This document shows, piece after piece, positions 29,801-38,596 of a stretch of 64,000 bases of DNA. How positions within the stretch are numbered: position 1 is the first letter of the stretch; each line of letters begins with the position of its first letter. Below the pieces are notes generated by a model. The model ran no database searches. It was not told the origin of the DNA and saw only the letters and a program-made list of their open reading frames with translations. Origin of the DNA: Cellulosimicrobium sp. CUA-896 (GTDB lineage Bacteria; Actinomycetota; Actinomycetes; Actinomycetales; Cellulomonadaceae); the NCBI RefSeq assembly GCF_001942335.1, contig NZ_MKKH01000003.1:39900-103899 (forward strand). The letters run 5' to 3'. The position numbers and the translations under genes are program-made.

Positions 29801-31090
29801 TCATTCCTCCGTCGTCGCCGGTCCGGACGACGGGGCGTCGCCGAGCGCGATCTCCTTGGCCGTGGGGACCTCCTCCTCCATGGGCGGGTCCTTGTGCCGC
29901 AGCCGCGCGAAGACCGACCACGCGACCGCGACGAGCGGGACGGACACGACCGCGCCGAGGATGCCGGCGATGAGCGTGCCGGCCGTGACGGACAGCGCGA
30001 CGACGACCGGGTGCAGCGAGACCTGCGCGCCCATGACGAGCGGCTGCAGGACGTGGCCCTCGAACTGCCCGATGAGGGCGATGCCGACGGTGACGATCAG
30101 CGCCGTGACGATCCCGTCCGCCGCGAGCGCCACGACGGCGGCGACGATCATCGCGGCCGGCGCGCCGATGATCGGGATGAACGCACCGATGAACACGAGC
30201 ACGGCGAGCGGCGCGGCGAGCGGCACCCCGAGGACGCCCAGGAGGATCCCGGCGAGGATGCCGTCGATGATCGCGATGATCACGGTGCCGCGCGCGTAGC
30301 CGGAGAAGGTGTACCAGCCCGCACCTCCGGCGATCTTCCAGCTGTCGCGCGAGCGCGCCGGGAGCTGGTTGAGGAACCAGGTCCACATGTCCTTGCCGCG
30401 CGCGAGGAAGAACACCGTGCAGAAGATCGCGAGCGCGATCGCCGCGAACGCCTCGAACACCGAGCCCGCGCTCGCCGCGGCCTGGCTCGCGATGTCGCCG
30501 CCGTGCTCGACGATCCACTGACGCCCGTTCTCGATCCAGCCGTTGACGTCGTCCGCCGTGATCGACACGGGCAGCGGGCCGTTCTCGAGGAAGTCGAAGA
30601 TCTCCTCGATGCCGGAGCTGAACTCGCCCGCGAGGCGCTCCCACTGCCCGGCGACCGAGGTGATGACGTAGGTGAGCAGCCCGGCGATGACGAGGACCGC
30701 GGACAGGATCGCGAGCCCGACCGCGAGGCCGCGCGGCATGACCCGGGCGTAGAAGTCCGTGACCGGGCGCAGCACCGACGTGATGACGAGCGCGAGGAAC
30801 ACCGCGACGAAGACGAGCTGCACCTGCGCCGTGGCGTAGAAGATGAGCGCGACCGCGGCGACGACCAGCAGCAGGCGCCACGACCAGCCCCCGGCGGTGC
30901 GCAGCCAGTGCGGGACCGACTCGTCGTAGCCCACGACGGACGGGTTGCGGCGGGCACCGGCCACCTTGCGCGCCTCCCGCGACGCGCCGGCGAGGTGCTT
31001 GAACGACCCCGCCGACCGCTCGTTCGCTCCGTTCGCGCGCGGGGTCGGGGGCGCGCCCTCGGGCGTCCGCTGCTCGTCGGTCACGCTCAC
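29801..31090 (-). CDS. AI-2E family transporter
   Basis: Integral membrane protein (429 aa) of the AI-2E/PerM exporter family. About eight helices are visible, with the typical pattern of a first helix pair (LLLVVAAVALIFYATAQVQLV), a long amphipathic extracytoplasmic region (about 150-210), and the conserved block PIIGAPAAMIVAAVVAL...FEGHVLQPLVMGAQVSLHPVVV. Family members export various small molecules or ions; the name does not imply autoinducer transport here. The start is the GTG giving VSVTDEQ. Its stop overlaps the alternative ATG of ald, so the two genes form one unit. Confidence 0.92.
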   Translation of the reverse strand: MSVTDEQRTPEGAPPTPRANGANERSAGSFKHLAGASREARKVAGARRNPSVVGYDESVPHWLRTAGGWSWRLLLVVAAVALIFYATAQVQLVFVAVFLALVITSVLRPVTDFYARVMPRGLAVGLAILSAVLVIAGLLTYVITSVAGQWERLAGEFSSGIEEIFDFLENGPLPVSITADDVNGWIENGRQWIVEHGGDIASQAAASAGSVFEAFAAIALAIFCTVFFLARGKDMWTWFLNQLPARSRDSWKIAGGAGWYTFSGYARGTVIIAIIDGILAGILLGVLGVPLAAPLAVLVFIGAFIPIIGAPAAMIVAAVVALAADGIVTALIVTVGIALIGQFEGHVLQPLVMGAQVSLHPVVVALSVTAGTLIAGILGAVVSVPLVAVAWSVFARLRHKDPPMEEEVPTAKEIALGDAPSSGPATTEE

Positions 31091-31230
31091 CCCCGCCCGG
31101 TCGTGGCGCGCGCACGCGCTCTCCTGCGCCCAGTGTGCCCCAGGTCGTCCCGAGACGCGCCCGACCCGGGGGCGTGGCGTCGGTCGGCGCGGCCGGCGGA
31201 CGGGATTCCGGATCGGCGGCCGGTCCGTGC

Positions 31231-31236
31231 TATGTT
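31231..31236 (+). promoter_or_regulatory. Possible -10 box of the tRNA-Leu promoter
   Basis: TATGTT followed by a short T-run stands out in otherwise GC-rich sequence, 44 bases upstream of the tRNA. A weak -35-like TTCCGG lies at 31206-31211, with 19-bp spacing. Inference from position and base composition only. Confidence 0.35.
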
Positions 31237-31279
31237 TTTGCCCGCACCGGAACGGCGGGAACGCCGCGAAGGTCCACTC

Positions 31280-31364
31280 GTCCGGGTGGCGGAATGGCAG
31301 ACGCGCTAGCTTGAGGTGCTAGTGCCCTTTATCGGGCGTGGGGGTTCAAGTCCCCCTCCGGACA
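31280..31364 (+). tRNA. tRNA-Leu (anticodon GAG)
   Basis: The 85-base gene folds as a class II tRNA with a long variable arm. The acceptor stem pairs GTCCGGG with TCCGGAC (one G-U pair) and the discriminator is A. The anticodon stem GCTAG...CTAGT encloses the loop TTGAGGT, giving anticodon GAG at 31313-31315, which reads CUC/CUU leucine codons. The variable arm is TGCCC-TTTATC-GGGCG and the T-loop is GTTCAAGTC. CCA is not encoded. Confidence 0.96.
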
Positions 31365-31380
31365 CTCGTTGAGACAGTGA

Positions 31381-31421
31381 CGACCGAGCGGGTCCAGGCA
31401 CAGCCTGGGCCCGCTCGGTCG
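31381..31421. terminator. Strong hairpin between tRNA-Leu and the sulfatase gene
   Basis: The arms 31381-31399 and 31403-31421 are complementary over 19 positions, with one G-T pair, and close a three-base loop (ACA). It lies 16 bases past the tRNA and 22 bases past the stop of the convergent sulfatase gene. It can therefore serve as a bidirectional terminator. Confidence 0.8.
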
Positions 31422-31443
31422 TTCCGCCCCCGCCCGCCGAGGC

Positions 31444-33808
31444 CTACTGCTGCGCCAGCGCGACGTGCATGCGGTGCTCGGGGTCGAGATGGTGGTCGTG
31501 CGTGTCCGTGCCGACGTCGAGCCGGACCCAGCGCAGCCGGCCCGTGAAGCGGCTCGTGCGCGTCGTGTACTCGGGCGAGACGCACGTGCCGGACTCGTAG
31601 CCGACGTCGGTCGTCTCGTCCGCGGAGAAGATCAGCGGCTGGGTGGCGTCGACCCGCCCGCTGCCGACCTTCGTGCCGTCGTGGTAGAGGGTGACGTCCC
31701 CGCCCTTGCCCAGGCCGCCGCCGTCGTACGCGAGCTCGGCGCGCAGCTCGAGGGAGCCCGTCGGCACCTGCTCGTCCGCCACGACGGCATAGTGCTGGAT
31801 GCCGAGCACGTTGTAGAGGAACGTCAGCCGGCCGCCGTGGACGTACACGCTCCACCCGCCGAAGCGACCGCCCTGGGCGATGAGGACGCCCTCGACGGGC
31901 GTCGACGTCACCTCGACGCGCGCGGTCACGGAGAACGAGCGGTTCTTGACGTTGAGCACGCTGTTCTCCGACAGCCGTCCCATACCCGGGTAGAACGTCT
32001 GCGAGGTCCCGTGCAGCAGCGTGGGCCGTCCGGCGAGCGTCGGTCGACCCGCTCCCCCGTGCGGTCGTCCAGCGGCAGGACGCCGTACTTCACCGCCTCC
32101 ACGAGCCACAGCCGCTGCAGCCTCGCGAGGAGGTCGGGGCGCTCGGCCGCGAGGTCGTGCGCCTGGGTGAAGTCGGTCGTGCCGTCGTACAGCTCCCACA
32201 CGTCGTCGTCGAAGGCGGGCGTCGTGCCGCCGACGAGGATCCACGGCGTGCGGTGCTTGGTCACCGCGCTCCAGCCCCGGTGGTAGATGCCGCGGTTGCC
32301 GAACATCTCGAAGTACTGCAGGTCGTGGCGCTCGGGGACGTCGGCGTCGTCGAACGCGTACAGCATGCTCGTCCCTCGATCGGGGACTGGAGCACGCCGT
32401 TGACCGTGGTCGGCTCGGGGATGCCCGCGGCCTCGAGGACCGTCGGGGCGATGTCGATGACGTGGGTGAACTGCGAGCGCAGCCCGCCCCGGTCGGTGAT
32501 GGAGCGCGGCCAGTGCACGATGGTCCCGTTGCGCGTGCCGCCCCAGTGCGACGCGACCTGCTTGGTCCACTGCAGCGGCGCGTTCATCGCCCACGCCCAC
32601 CCGACGGCGTAGTGGTTGTACGAGCTGGGCGAGCCGAAGTCGTCCATCTTCGAGCGCATGAACTCGGGCGTCTCGAGCGCGGCCATGCCGTTGAAGTTCG
32701 CCATCTCGTTGAACGCGCCCTGCAGCGTGCCCTCCGCGGACGCCCCGTTGTCGCCGACGATGTAGTAGACGAGCGTGTCGTCCAGGACCCCCAGGTCCTC
32801 GAGCGTGTCGACGAGCCGCCCGACGTGGTGGTCGGTGTGCTCCAGGAAGGCGGCGTACACCTCCATCTGGCGCGCGAGGACCGGCTTGAGGTCGTCCGGC
32901 ATCTCGTCCCAGGCGGGGATCTCGTCGTGGCGCGTCGTGAGGTCCGCGTCCGCGGGCACGACCCCGAGCCCCTTCTGCCGGGCGAAGGTCCGCTCGCGCA
33001 GCACATCCCAGCCGTCGTCGAACGCCCCGCGGTACCGCTCGATCCACTCGGCCGGGACGTGGTGGGGCGCGTGCGTCGCGCCCGGCGCGAAGTACACGAA
33101 GAACGGCTTGTCGGGCATGAGGGCCTTCTGCTGGCGCATCCACGCCACGGCGTGGTCGGCGAGGTCCTCCGTGAGGTGGTAGCCCTCCTCGGGCGTCGCG
33201 GGCGGCTCGACCGGACGCGTGCCGTCGTACAGGGCGGGGTCCCACTGGTTGTTCTCCCCGCCGATGAAGCCGTAGAACGTCTCGAAGCCGCCTCCCGCCG
33301 ACGGCCAGGCGTCGAACGGGCCCAGCGGCGAGGCCTGCCACACGGGCACCTCGTGGCACTTGCCGAACTGCGCCGTCGAGTAGCCGTTGAGGCGCAGCGT
33401 CAGCGCCAGCGGGGCCTTCGTGTTCGGACGCACCGAGCTGTTGCCGGGCGCGGACGTCGCGGTCTCGGTGATGCTGCCCATGCCGACGGAGTGGTGGTTG
33501 CGGCCCGTGAGCAGCGCCTGGCGCGTCGGTGCGCACAGCGCCGTGGTGTGGAAGCGGTTGAAGCGCAGCCCACCCGCCGCGAGACGTTCCGCGGTCGGCG
33601 TGCGGCACGGGCCGCCGAACGCGCTCGACGCCCCGAAGCCCACGTCGTCGAGCAGCACGACGAGCACGTTCGGCGCGCCCTCGGGCGGCAGCAGCGGCGT
33701 GATCGGCGGGTACGACGTCTCGGGGTCCTTCGCGTCGTACGTGGTGAGCCCGGGAGCCGTGCGGTCCGGGATCGGGAGCATCGCTCGGGCGTGTCGGTCA
33801 GGACGCAT
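31444..33808 (-). CDS. Arylsulfatase, type I (two frame breaks)
   Basis: Sulfate ester hydrolase of ~788 aa after repair, close in length to the mycobacterial AtsA/AtsD group. Asp54-Asp55 (VVLLDDVGFGASS) and VGDNGASAEG supply calcium ligands. The catalytic residue is Cys92 in CAPTRQALLTGR, a CxPxR motif with Thr where Ser is usual; it must be converted to formylglycine. The C-terminal ~200 residues form a beta-rich domain (SENSVLNVKNRSFSVTARVEV...). Breaks lie near 32372 (IEG[G]TSMLYAF, GGGG to GGG) and near 32045 (RVDPTLAGRP). No signal peptide is seen. ATG with GAGGAG six bases upstream. No formylglycine-generating enzyme is in the window. Confidence 0.93.
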
Positions 33809-33905
33809 CACGGACTCCTCGCTGCCGGTGGCGGGCCACGGGGCCGACGCTAGGAAGACGTCGCGGTGACGCGCATCACGCAGGATGGGTGAGACGGCGC
33901 CCGTC

Positions 33906-33934
33906 CGCACAGCCCGCGCACAGCACCGCAACAG
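33906..33934 (+). promoter_or_regulatory. Three direct repeats with 11-bp period upstream of a response regulator
   Basis: CGCACAG at 33906-33912, CGCACAG at 33917-33923 and CGCAACAG at 33927-33934 repeat once per helical turn. They end 33 bases before the start of the OmpR-type regulator gene. This family binds tandem repeats of about 10-11 bp, so an autoregulatory operator is plausible; inference. Confidence 0.45.
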
Positions 33935-33967
33935 GCGCCCGCCCGGCGACGGACCCAGACTGGTCGC

Positions 33968-34735
33968 ATGACCGCCGCACCGCTCGCCGCCGGGCGTCCC
34001 GCCGACCAGCCACGCCTCACCCGTCCCGACGGGTCGCCCGTGCGCGTCCTCGTGGTCGACGACGAGCCCAACCTCGCCGAGCTGCTCACGTCCGCGCTGC
34101 GCTACGAGGGCTGGGACGTCTCGACCGCGCTCGACGGCCACGCCGCGATCCGCACGGCCCGCGAGACGGGACCGGACGTCGTCGTGCTCGACGTCATGCT
34201 GCCCGACATGGACGGGCTCACCGTCCTGCGCCGGCTGCGCGAGCGCGACACCGACGTCCCGGTGCTGTTCCTCACCGCCCGTGACGCCGTCGAGGACCGC
34301 GTCGCCGGCCTGACGGCCGGCGGCGACGACTACGTCACGAAGCCGTTCAGCCTCGAGGAGGTCGTGGCACGGCTGCGCGGGCTGCTGCGCCGCGGCGGCG
34401 CGTCCGCCGCGCAGGAGGACGCCGTGCTCGTCGTCGGGGACCTCGAGCTCGACGAGGACTCCCACGAGGTGCGGCGCGCCGGCGAGGAGATCCGCCTCAC
34501 CGCCACCGAGTTCGAGCTCCTGCGGTTCCTCATGCGCAACCCGCGGCGCGTGCTGTCCAAGGCGCAGATCCTCGACCGGGTGTGGAACTACGACTTCGGG
34601 GGCCAGGCGAACATCGTCGAGCTCTACGTGTCCTACCTGCGCCGCAAGATCGACAAGGGTCGCGAGCCCATGATCCATACCCTGCGGGGCGTGGGCTACG
34701 TGCTCAAGCCGGCCGCGGGCACGCCGCGTGCCTGA
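33968..34735 (+). CDS. OmpR-family response regulator
   Basis: A 255-aa DNA-binding regulator. The receiver domain (about 25-140) has the acidic pocket Asp31-Asp32, phosphoacceptor Asp75 (VVVLDVMLPDMDG), Thr in LFLTARD and Lys in YVTKPFS. The winged-helix effector (about 155-250) includes LTATEFELLRFLMRNPRRVL and VYVSYLRRKID-like recognition elements (VELYVSYLRRKIDKG...RGVGYVLKP). Residues 1-24 are an unstructured extension. Its end overlaps the sensor kinase start by 8 bp, so the pair is co-translated. It is divergent from the sulfatase gene. Confidence 0.95.
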   Translation: MTAAPLAAGRPADQPRLTRPDGSPVRVLVVDDEPNLAELLTSALRYEGWDVSTALDGHAAIRTARETGPDVVVLDVMLPDMDGLTVLRRLRERDTDVPVLFLTARDAVEDRVAGLTAGGDDYVTKPFSLEEVVARLRGLLRRGGASAAQEDAVLVVGDLELDEDSHEVRRAGEEIRLTATEFELLRFLMRNPRRVLSKAQILDRVWNYDFGGQANIVELYVSYLRRKIDKGREPMIHTLRGVGYVLKPAAGTPRA

Positions 34736-36274
34736 CGCCGTCGCCGCTCGGCCCGCGCCGCCCCGGCCGACGACGCTGCGCCGCCGGCTCGTCGTCGTCC
34801 TGGTGGGCGTGCTGCTGCTCGTCACCGCGGCGCTCGCCACGACCTCCGCGCTCGCTCTGCGCGGCCAGCTCGTCGACGAGCTGGACCAGTCCCTCGTCGA
34901 GGCGGGCCGGCGCGAGGAGCGCCCGCCCGGTCTCGACCGCCCTCCGGACGGCGCCCCGGGCGCCGACTCGGGCGCCGACCCGCTCGCGGGCGCAGCGCCC
35001 GCCGGCGACGACCCGGCCCGGTTCCCGTTCGGGGTCGGCCCCGGCACGGTCGTCGTGCGCTACGACGACGACACCCTCGCGCTCGCGGGCTACGTGACCA
35101 CCGCGGGCACGTTCACGCAGCTCGACGACGAGCAGGTGGAGGCGTTCGCCGCCGTGCCCGTCGACGGGCGCCGCACGACGTCGACGCGCCCGGCCTCGGC
35201 GGCTACCGCGCCGTCGCCACGACGCGCGACGACGGGTCCCTGAGCGTCGTCGCGCAGAGCACCGCCGACGTCGACGCGACCGTGCAGCAGTACGTGCTCG
35301 TCGAGGTCGTCCTCGGCCTCGTCGGTCTGGTCGGCGCCGCCGCCCTCGGCACCTGGCTCGTGCGCCGGGCCCTGCGCCCGCTCGACGACGTCGCGGCGGC
35401 GGCGGGCCGCGTGTCCGAGCTCGAGCTCGCGCGCGGGGAGATCGACACCATCCCGCGCGTCCCCGACGACCTCACCGACGGACGCACCGAGGTGGGCCAG
35501 GTCGGCTCCGCGCTCAACCGCATGCTCCAGAACGTCGAGGCGTCGCTCGTCGCGCGGCACGAGTCCGAGACGCAGGTACGTCGCTTCGTCGCCGACGCGA
35601 GCCACGAGCTGCGCACCCCGCTCGCGTCGATCCGCGGGTACGCCGAGCTCGTGCGCCGCTCCCCCGACGTCGTCCCGCCCGACACGGCGCGCGCGCTCGA
35701 CCGCATCGAGTCGGAGGCCGTGCGCATGACCGGCCTCGTCGAGGACCTCCTGCTCCTCGCGCGCCTCGACGCGGGACGGCCCCTCGACCGCGAGCCGGTC
35801 GACCTCGCCGCGCTCGCGGTCGACGCCGTCACCGACGCCCACGCCGCAGGCCCCGGCCACGACTGGGGGCTCGAGCTGCCGGGCGGCGAGGACCCGGACG
35901 ACGTCGACCTGCACGTGACGGGCGACGAGGCGAGCCTGCGGCAGGTGCTGGCCAACCTGCTCGCCAACGCGCGCACGCACACGCCGCCCGGGACCCGGGT
36001 CGACGTGCGCGTGCGCGACGAGGACGGGTCCGTCGTCGTCGAGGTGGCCGACGCCGGCCCGGGGATCGCGCCCGCGCTGCGCCCCGTGCTGTTCCGGCGG
36101 TTCGCGCGCGGGGACGAGGCGCGCAACCGCGCGGGCGGGTCGACCGGGCTCGGCCTCGCGATCGTCGACGCGATCGTCGCGGCCCACGGCGGGACGATCA
36201 CCGTCACCTCGGCCACCGCGGACGATCCCGGTCCGACCGGGACGACGGTCGCGGTCCGCCTGCCCCGGGCGTGA
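34728..36274 (+). CDS. Sensor histidine kinase (one frame break)
   Basis: Membrane kinase of ~515 aa after repair, partner of the overlapping regulator. Helix 1 (about 18-40) and helix 2 (LVEVVLGLVGLVGAAALGTWLV) flank a ~145-residue extracytoplasmic domain rich in Pro/Gly/Asp. A HAMP linker leads to the HisKA motif FVADASHELRTPLASIRGYAEL with phospho-His at about residue 293. The HATPase domain has N-box VLANLLANARTHTPPG, G1 VADAGPGIAP and G2 GGSTGLGLAIVDAIV. The frame breaks near 35185, in the sensor domain, where one base restores VDAPGLGGYRAVATT. The signal is unknown. It converges with the next kinase gene. Confidence 0.93.
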
Positions 36275-36315
36275 CGTGCCGCGCCGCCGGCCCGTGCGCG
36301 CGCCGGGGGCCCGCG

Positions 36316-37797
36316 TCAGGTGGTCGCGCGGGGCGGCCCCGCGGGCGGCAGCCGCACCTGCGCGCGCAGCCCGCCGAGCGGCGACTGCGCCAGCACCACG
36401 TCGCCGCCGTGCTCGCGCGCCGTCTCGCGGGCGATCGCCAGCCCGAGGCCCGTGCCGCCCGCGTCCCGCTCGCGCGCCTCGTCGAGCCGGGTGAAGCGCT
36501 CGAAGACCCGCTCGCGGTCGGCCGCGTCGATGCCCGGCCCGTCGTCGTCGACCACGAGGCTGCCCGGGCCCGCCGTCACGCGCACGCGGGAGGTGGCGTG
36601 CCGGAGCGCGTTGTCGACCAGGTTGCGCAGGATCCGGGCGACGGCGGCCCGGTCGCCGCGCGCCGTGGCCGCGCCCTCCCGCGTCGCGCCGTCGGCGTCG
36701 AGGTCGAGGTCGAGGTCGAGGTCGAGGTCGAGGTCCACCGACACCGTGACGCCACGCCGGCCGTCGCGCCCCTCCTGCTCCTCGCTCCGACCCTCGGCCT
36801 GTCCTCGCCCCGGCGGCGGCGTCGACGTCCCGACGACCTCCCGCGCCAGCTCGCCGAGGTCGACGACGTCCTCCGCGGGGGGCCGCGCGCCGAGCCGCGC
36901 GAGCACGAGCAGGTCGTCGACGAGGGCCTGCAGGCGCCGCACCTCGTCCTCGAGCTCGGCGGCGAGCTCGTCCCCCGGGTACGCGTCGGGGTGCAGCCGC
37001 GCGACCTCGATGCTCGCGCGCAGCGCCGCCACGGGCGAGCGCAGCTCGTGCGCCGCGTCGGCGACGAACGACCGCTGCCGGGTGGCGGCCGCGCGCAGGC
37101 TGTCGAGCATGGTGTTGAGCGTCCGCGCGAGCGCCGCGAGCTCGTCGTCGGTGCGCGGGACGGGCAGCGCGCCCGGCCCGCCGGACCGCGCGATGGACTC
37201 CGCGCCGCGGCGCAGCTCCTCGACGGGCGACAGCGCCCTGCCCAGCACCGACCAGGTCACCCCGGCCGCCACGAGCGTGAGGAGCGGGACGACGACGGCG
37301 AGCGAGAGCCGCAGCGCACGGACCACGCCCTCCACCTCCCGCAGCGGCACGGTCGCCACCGCGGTGCGGCCGTCCGCGCCGTCGACGGGCGCCACCGCGA
37401 CCCGCGCCGCGGCGTCGTAGGCGCTGTGGTCCGTGCCCGCGACGCGGACCCCGCCCGCGGCGACGGCCTCGGCGCGCAGCGCCGCGAGCTCGTCCACCGG
37501 CAGGACCGGCAGCGTCCGGCTCGCCGTCGCCGAGGAGGCGAGGACCTGCCCGGCAGGTCCCACGAGCTGCGCGACCTCGCCGGGCTCGGCGACGGGCAGC
37601 ACGTCCGGCACCTGGTCGCTCGCCGCGAGCGCGGCGACCAGCCGGGCGCGCTCGCGCGCGATGTCGTCGAGCGCCGCGACCCGCCCGGCCGACACCACGG
37701 CGGACAGCGCGAGCGCGCCCACGACGAGCGCGGCGGCGAGCAGGAGCGACGCGGCCGCGGTGAGCCGGGCCCGCAGGGACCACGCGCGACGCCTCAC
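36316..37797 (-). CDS. Sensor histidine kinase with a hexanucleotide-encoded (Asp-Leu) repeat
   Basis: Membrane kinase (493 aa). Two membrane helices (about 12-35 and 162-182) bracket the sensor domain, then HAMP, and HisKA with phospho-His250 (FVADAAHELRSPVAALR). The ATPase domain has N-box ILRNLVDNALRH, G1 VDDDGPGIDAA and G2 GGTGLGLAIARE. Between HisKA and the N-box, residues 355-367 read alternating Asp-Leu, encoded by a hexamer repeat. The GTG start overlaps the stop of its regulator (GTGA). The signal is unknown; the neighbouring LolA-like/ABC operon suggests an envelope role. Confidence 0.94.
   Translation of the reverse strand: MRRRAWSLRARLTAAASLLLAAALVVGALALSAVVSAGRVAALDDIARERARLVAALAASDQVPDVLPVAEPGEVAQLVGPAGQVLASSATASRTLPVLPVDELAALRAEAVAAGGVRVAGTDHSAYDAAARVAVAPVDGADGRTAVATVPLREVEGVVRALRLSLAVVVPLLTLVAAGVTWSVLGRALSPVEELRRGAESIARSGGPGALPVPRTDDELAALARTLNTMLDSLRAAATRQRSFVADAAHELRSPVAALRASIEVARLHPDAYPGDELAAELEDEVRRLQALVDDLLVLARLGARPPAEDVVDLGELAREVVGTSTPPPGRGQAEGRSEEQEGRDGRRGVTVSVDLDLDLDLDLDLDADGATREGAATARGDRAAVARILRNLVDNALRHATSRVRVTAGPGSLVVDDDGPGIDAADRERVFERFTRLDEARERDAGGTGLGLAIARETAREHGGDVVLAQSPLGGLRAQVRLPPAGPPRATT
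36697..36735. repeat. (GTCGAG)6 microsatellite inside a kinase gene
   Basis: Six perfect tandem copies of GTCGAG plus a partial one. On the coding strand they specify a run of Asp-Leu in the ATP-binding region of the kinase. The unit is a multiple of three, so copy-number change alters length without breaking the frame. Confidence 0.9.
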
Positions 37798-38501
37798 GAC
37801 GGGGCGGGTCCGGGCGACGGGGCGGGACCGGCTCCGTGCGGCGTCGCGGGCACGGCGAGGCGGTAGCCGGCACCGCGCACGGTCTCGATGACCGCCTGGC
37901 CGAACTTGCGCCGCAGGTACCCGACGTACACCTCGACGACGTTGAGCCCGTCGCCGGCGGCGTCCCACACGTGGTCGCGCAGCTCGCCCTTGCTCAGCAC
38001 CTGCCCCGGCCGCCGCATGAAGTACTCGAGGAGCGCGAACTCGCGCGCGGTGGTCTCCACCTCGTAGCCGCGCTGGGTCACGACGCGCGTGGACGGGTCC
38101 AGGGTGAGATCGCCGACCGCCAGGACGGCGGGGCGCGGCTGCGGCCCGCGGCGCACCAGGGCACGGACCCGCGCGACGAGCTCGACGAACGAGAACGGCT
38201 TCGTCAGGTAGTCGTCGGCGCCGAGGTCGAGCCCGTCGGCGATGTCGTACTCGCCGTCCTTGGCGCTGAGGATCAGCACCGGGGTCCAGACCTGGAGGTC
38301 GCGCAGCCGCGCCACGACGTCGTACCCGTTGAGCCCGGGCAGCATGATGTCGACGAGGACCGCGTCGAACGCGCCGGAGGCGGCCAGCTCGAGGCCGCGC
38401 CGGCCGTCGAGCGCCACGTCGACCGCGAACCCCTCCGCGAGCAGGCCGCGGCGCAGCGCACGGGCGACGCCCCGCTCGTCCTCGACCACCAGCACCCGCA
38501 C
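37794..38501 (-). CDS. OmpR-family response regulator
   Basis: A 235-aa regulator. Receiver: acidic pocket Glu7-Asp8 (VVEDER), phosphoacceptor Asp51 (AVLVDIMLPGLNGYD), switch Ser in LILSAKDG and Lys in YLTKPFS. The winged-helix domain has TTAREFALLEYFMRRPGQVLSKGEL and VEVYVGYLRRKFG...RGAGYRL. A Pro/Ala/Gly tail ends the protein. The start is the GTG giving VRVLVVED; its stop overlaps the kinase GTG. It is divergent from the LolA-like/ABC operon with 95 bp between, where matching direct repeats occur. Confidence 0.95.
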   Translation of the reverse strand: MRVLVVEDERGVARALRRGLLAEGFAVDVALDGRRGLELAASGAFDAVLVDIMLPGLNGYDVVARLRDLQVWTPVLILSAKDGEYDIADGLDLGADDYLTKPFSFVELVARVRALVRRGPQPRPAVLAVGDLTLDPSTRVVTQRGYEVETTAREFALLEYFMRRPGQVLSKGELRDHVWDAAGDGLNVVEVYVGYLRRKFGQAVIETVRGAGYRLAVPATPHGAGPAPSPGPAPS

Positions 38502-38555
38502 GCCGACAGCATGGCACCCCGGCGCCGCCGTCGCGGTGCCGAGCGGCGCACGACG

Positions 38556-38574
38556 TTCTCAGCGTGGCCTCAGC
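38556..38574 (+). promoter_or_regulatory. CTCAGC direct repeats with 11-bp period between regulator and LolA-like gene
   Basis: CTCAGC occurs at 38558-38563 and 38569-38574, one helical turn apart (TTCTCAGCGTGGCCTCAGC). It lies in the divergent promoter region, 23 bp before the LolA-like ATG. Tandem CTCAG repeats of this spacing fit an OmpR-family operator; inference. Confidence 0.5.
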
Positions 38575-38596
38575 AGCCGTGTGCCACGGTGAGGCC

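Noticed and set aside
29801..31090. Autoinducer-2 quorum-sensing transporter
   Set aside because: The family name is historical; nothing in the window (no luxS or lsr genes) supports AI-2 transport.
36697..36735. CRISPR-like or phase-variable frameshifting repeat
   Set aside because: Unit is six bases without spacers and is a multiple of three, so it is a simple microsatellite that cannot switch the frame.
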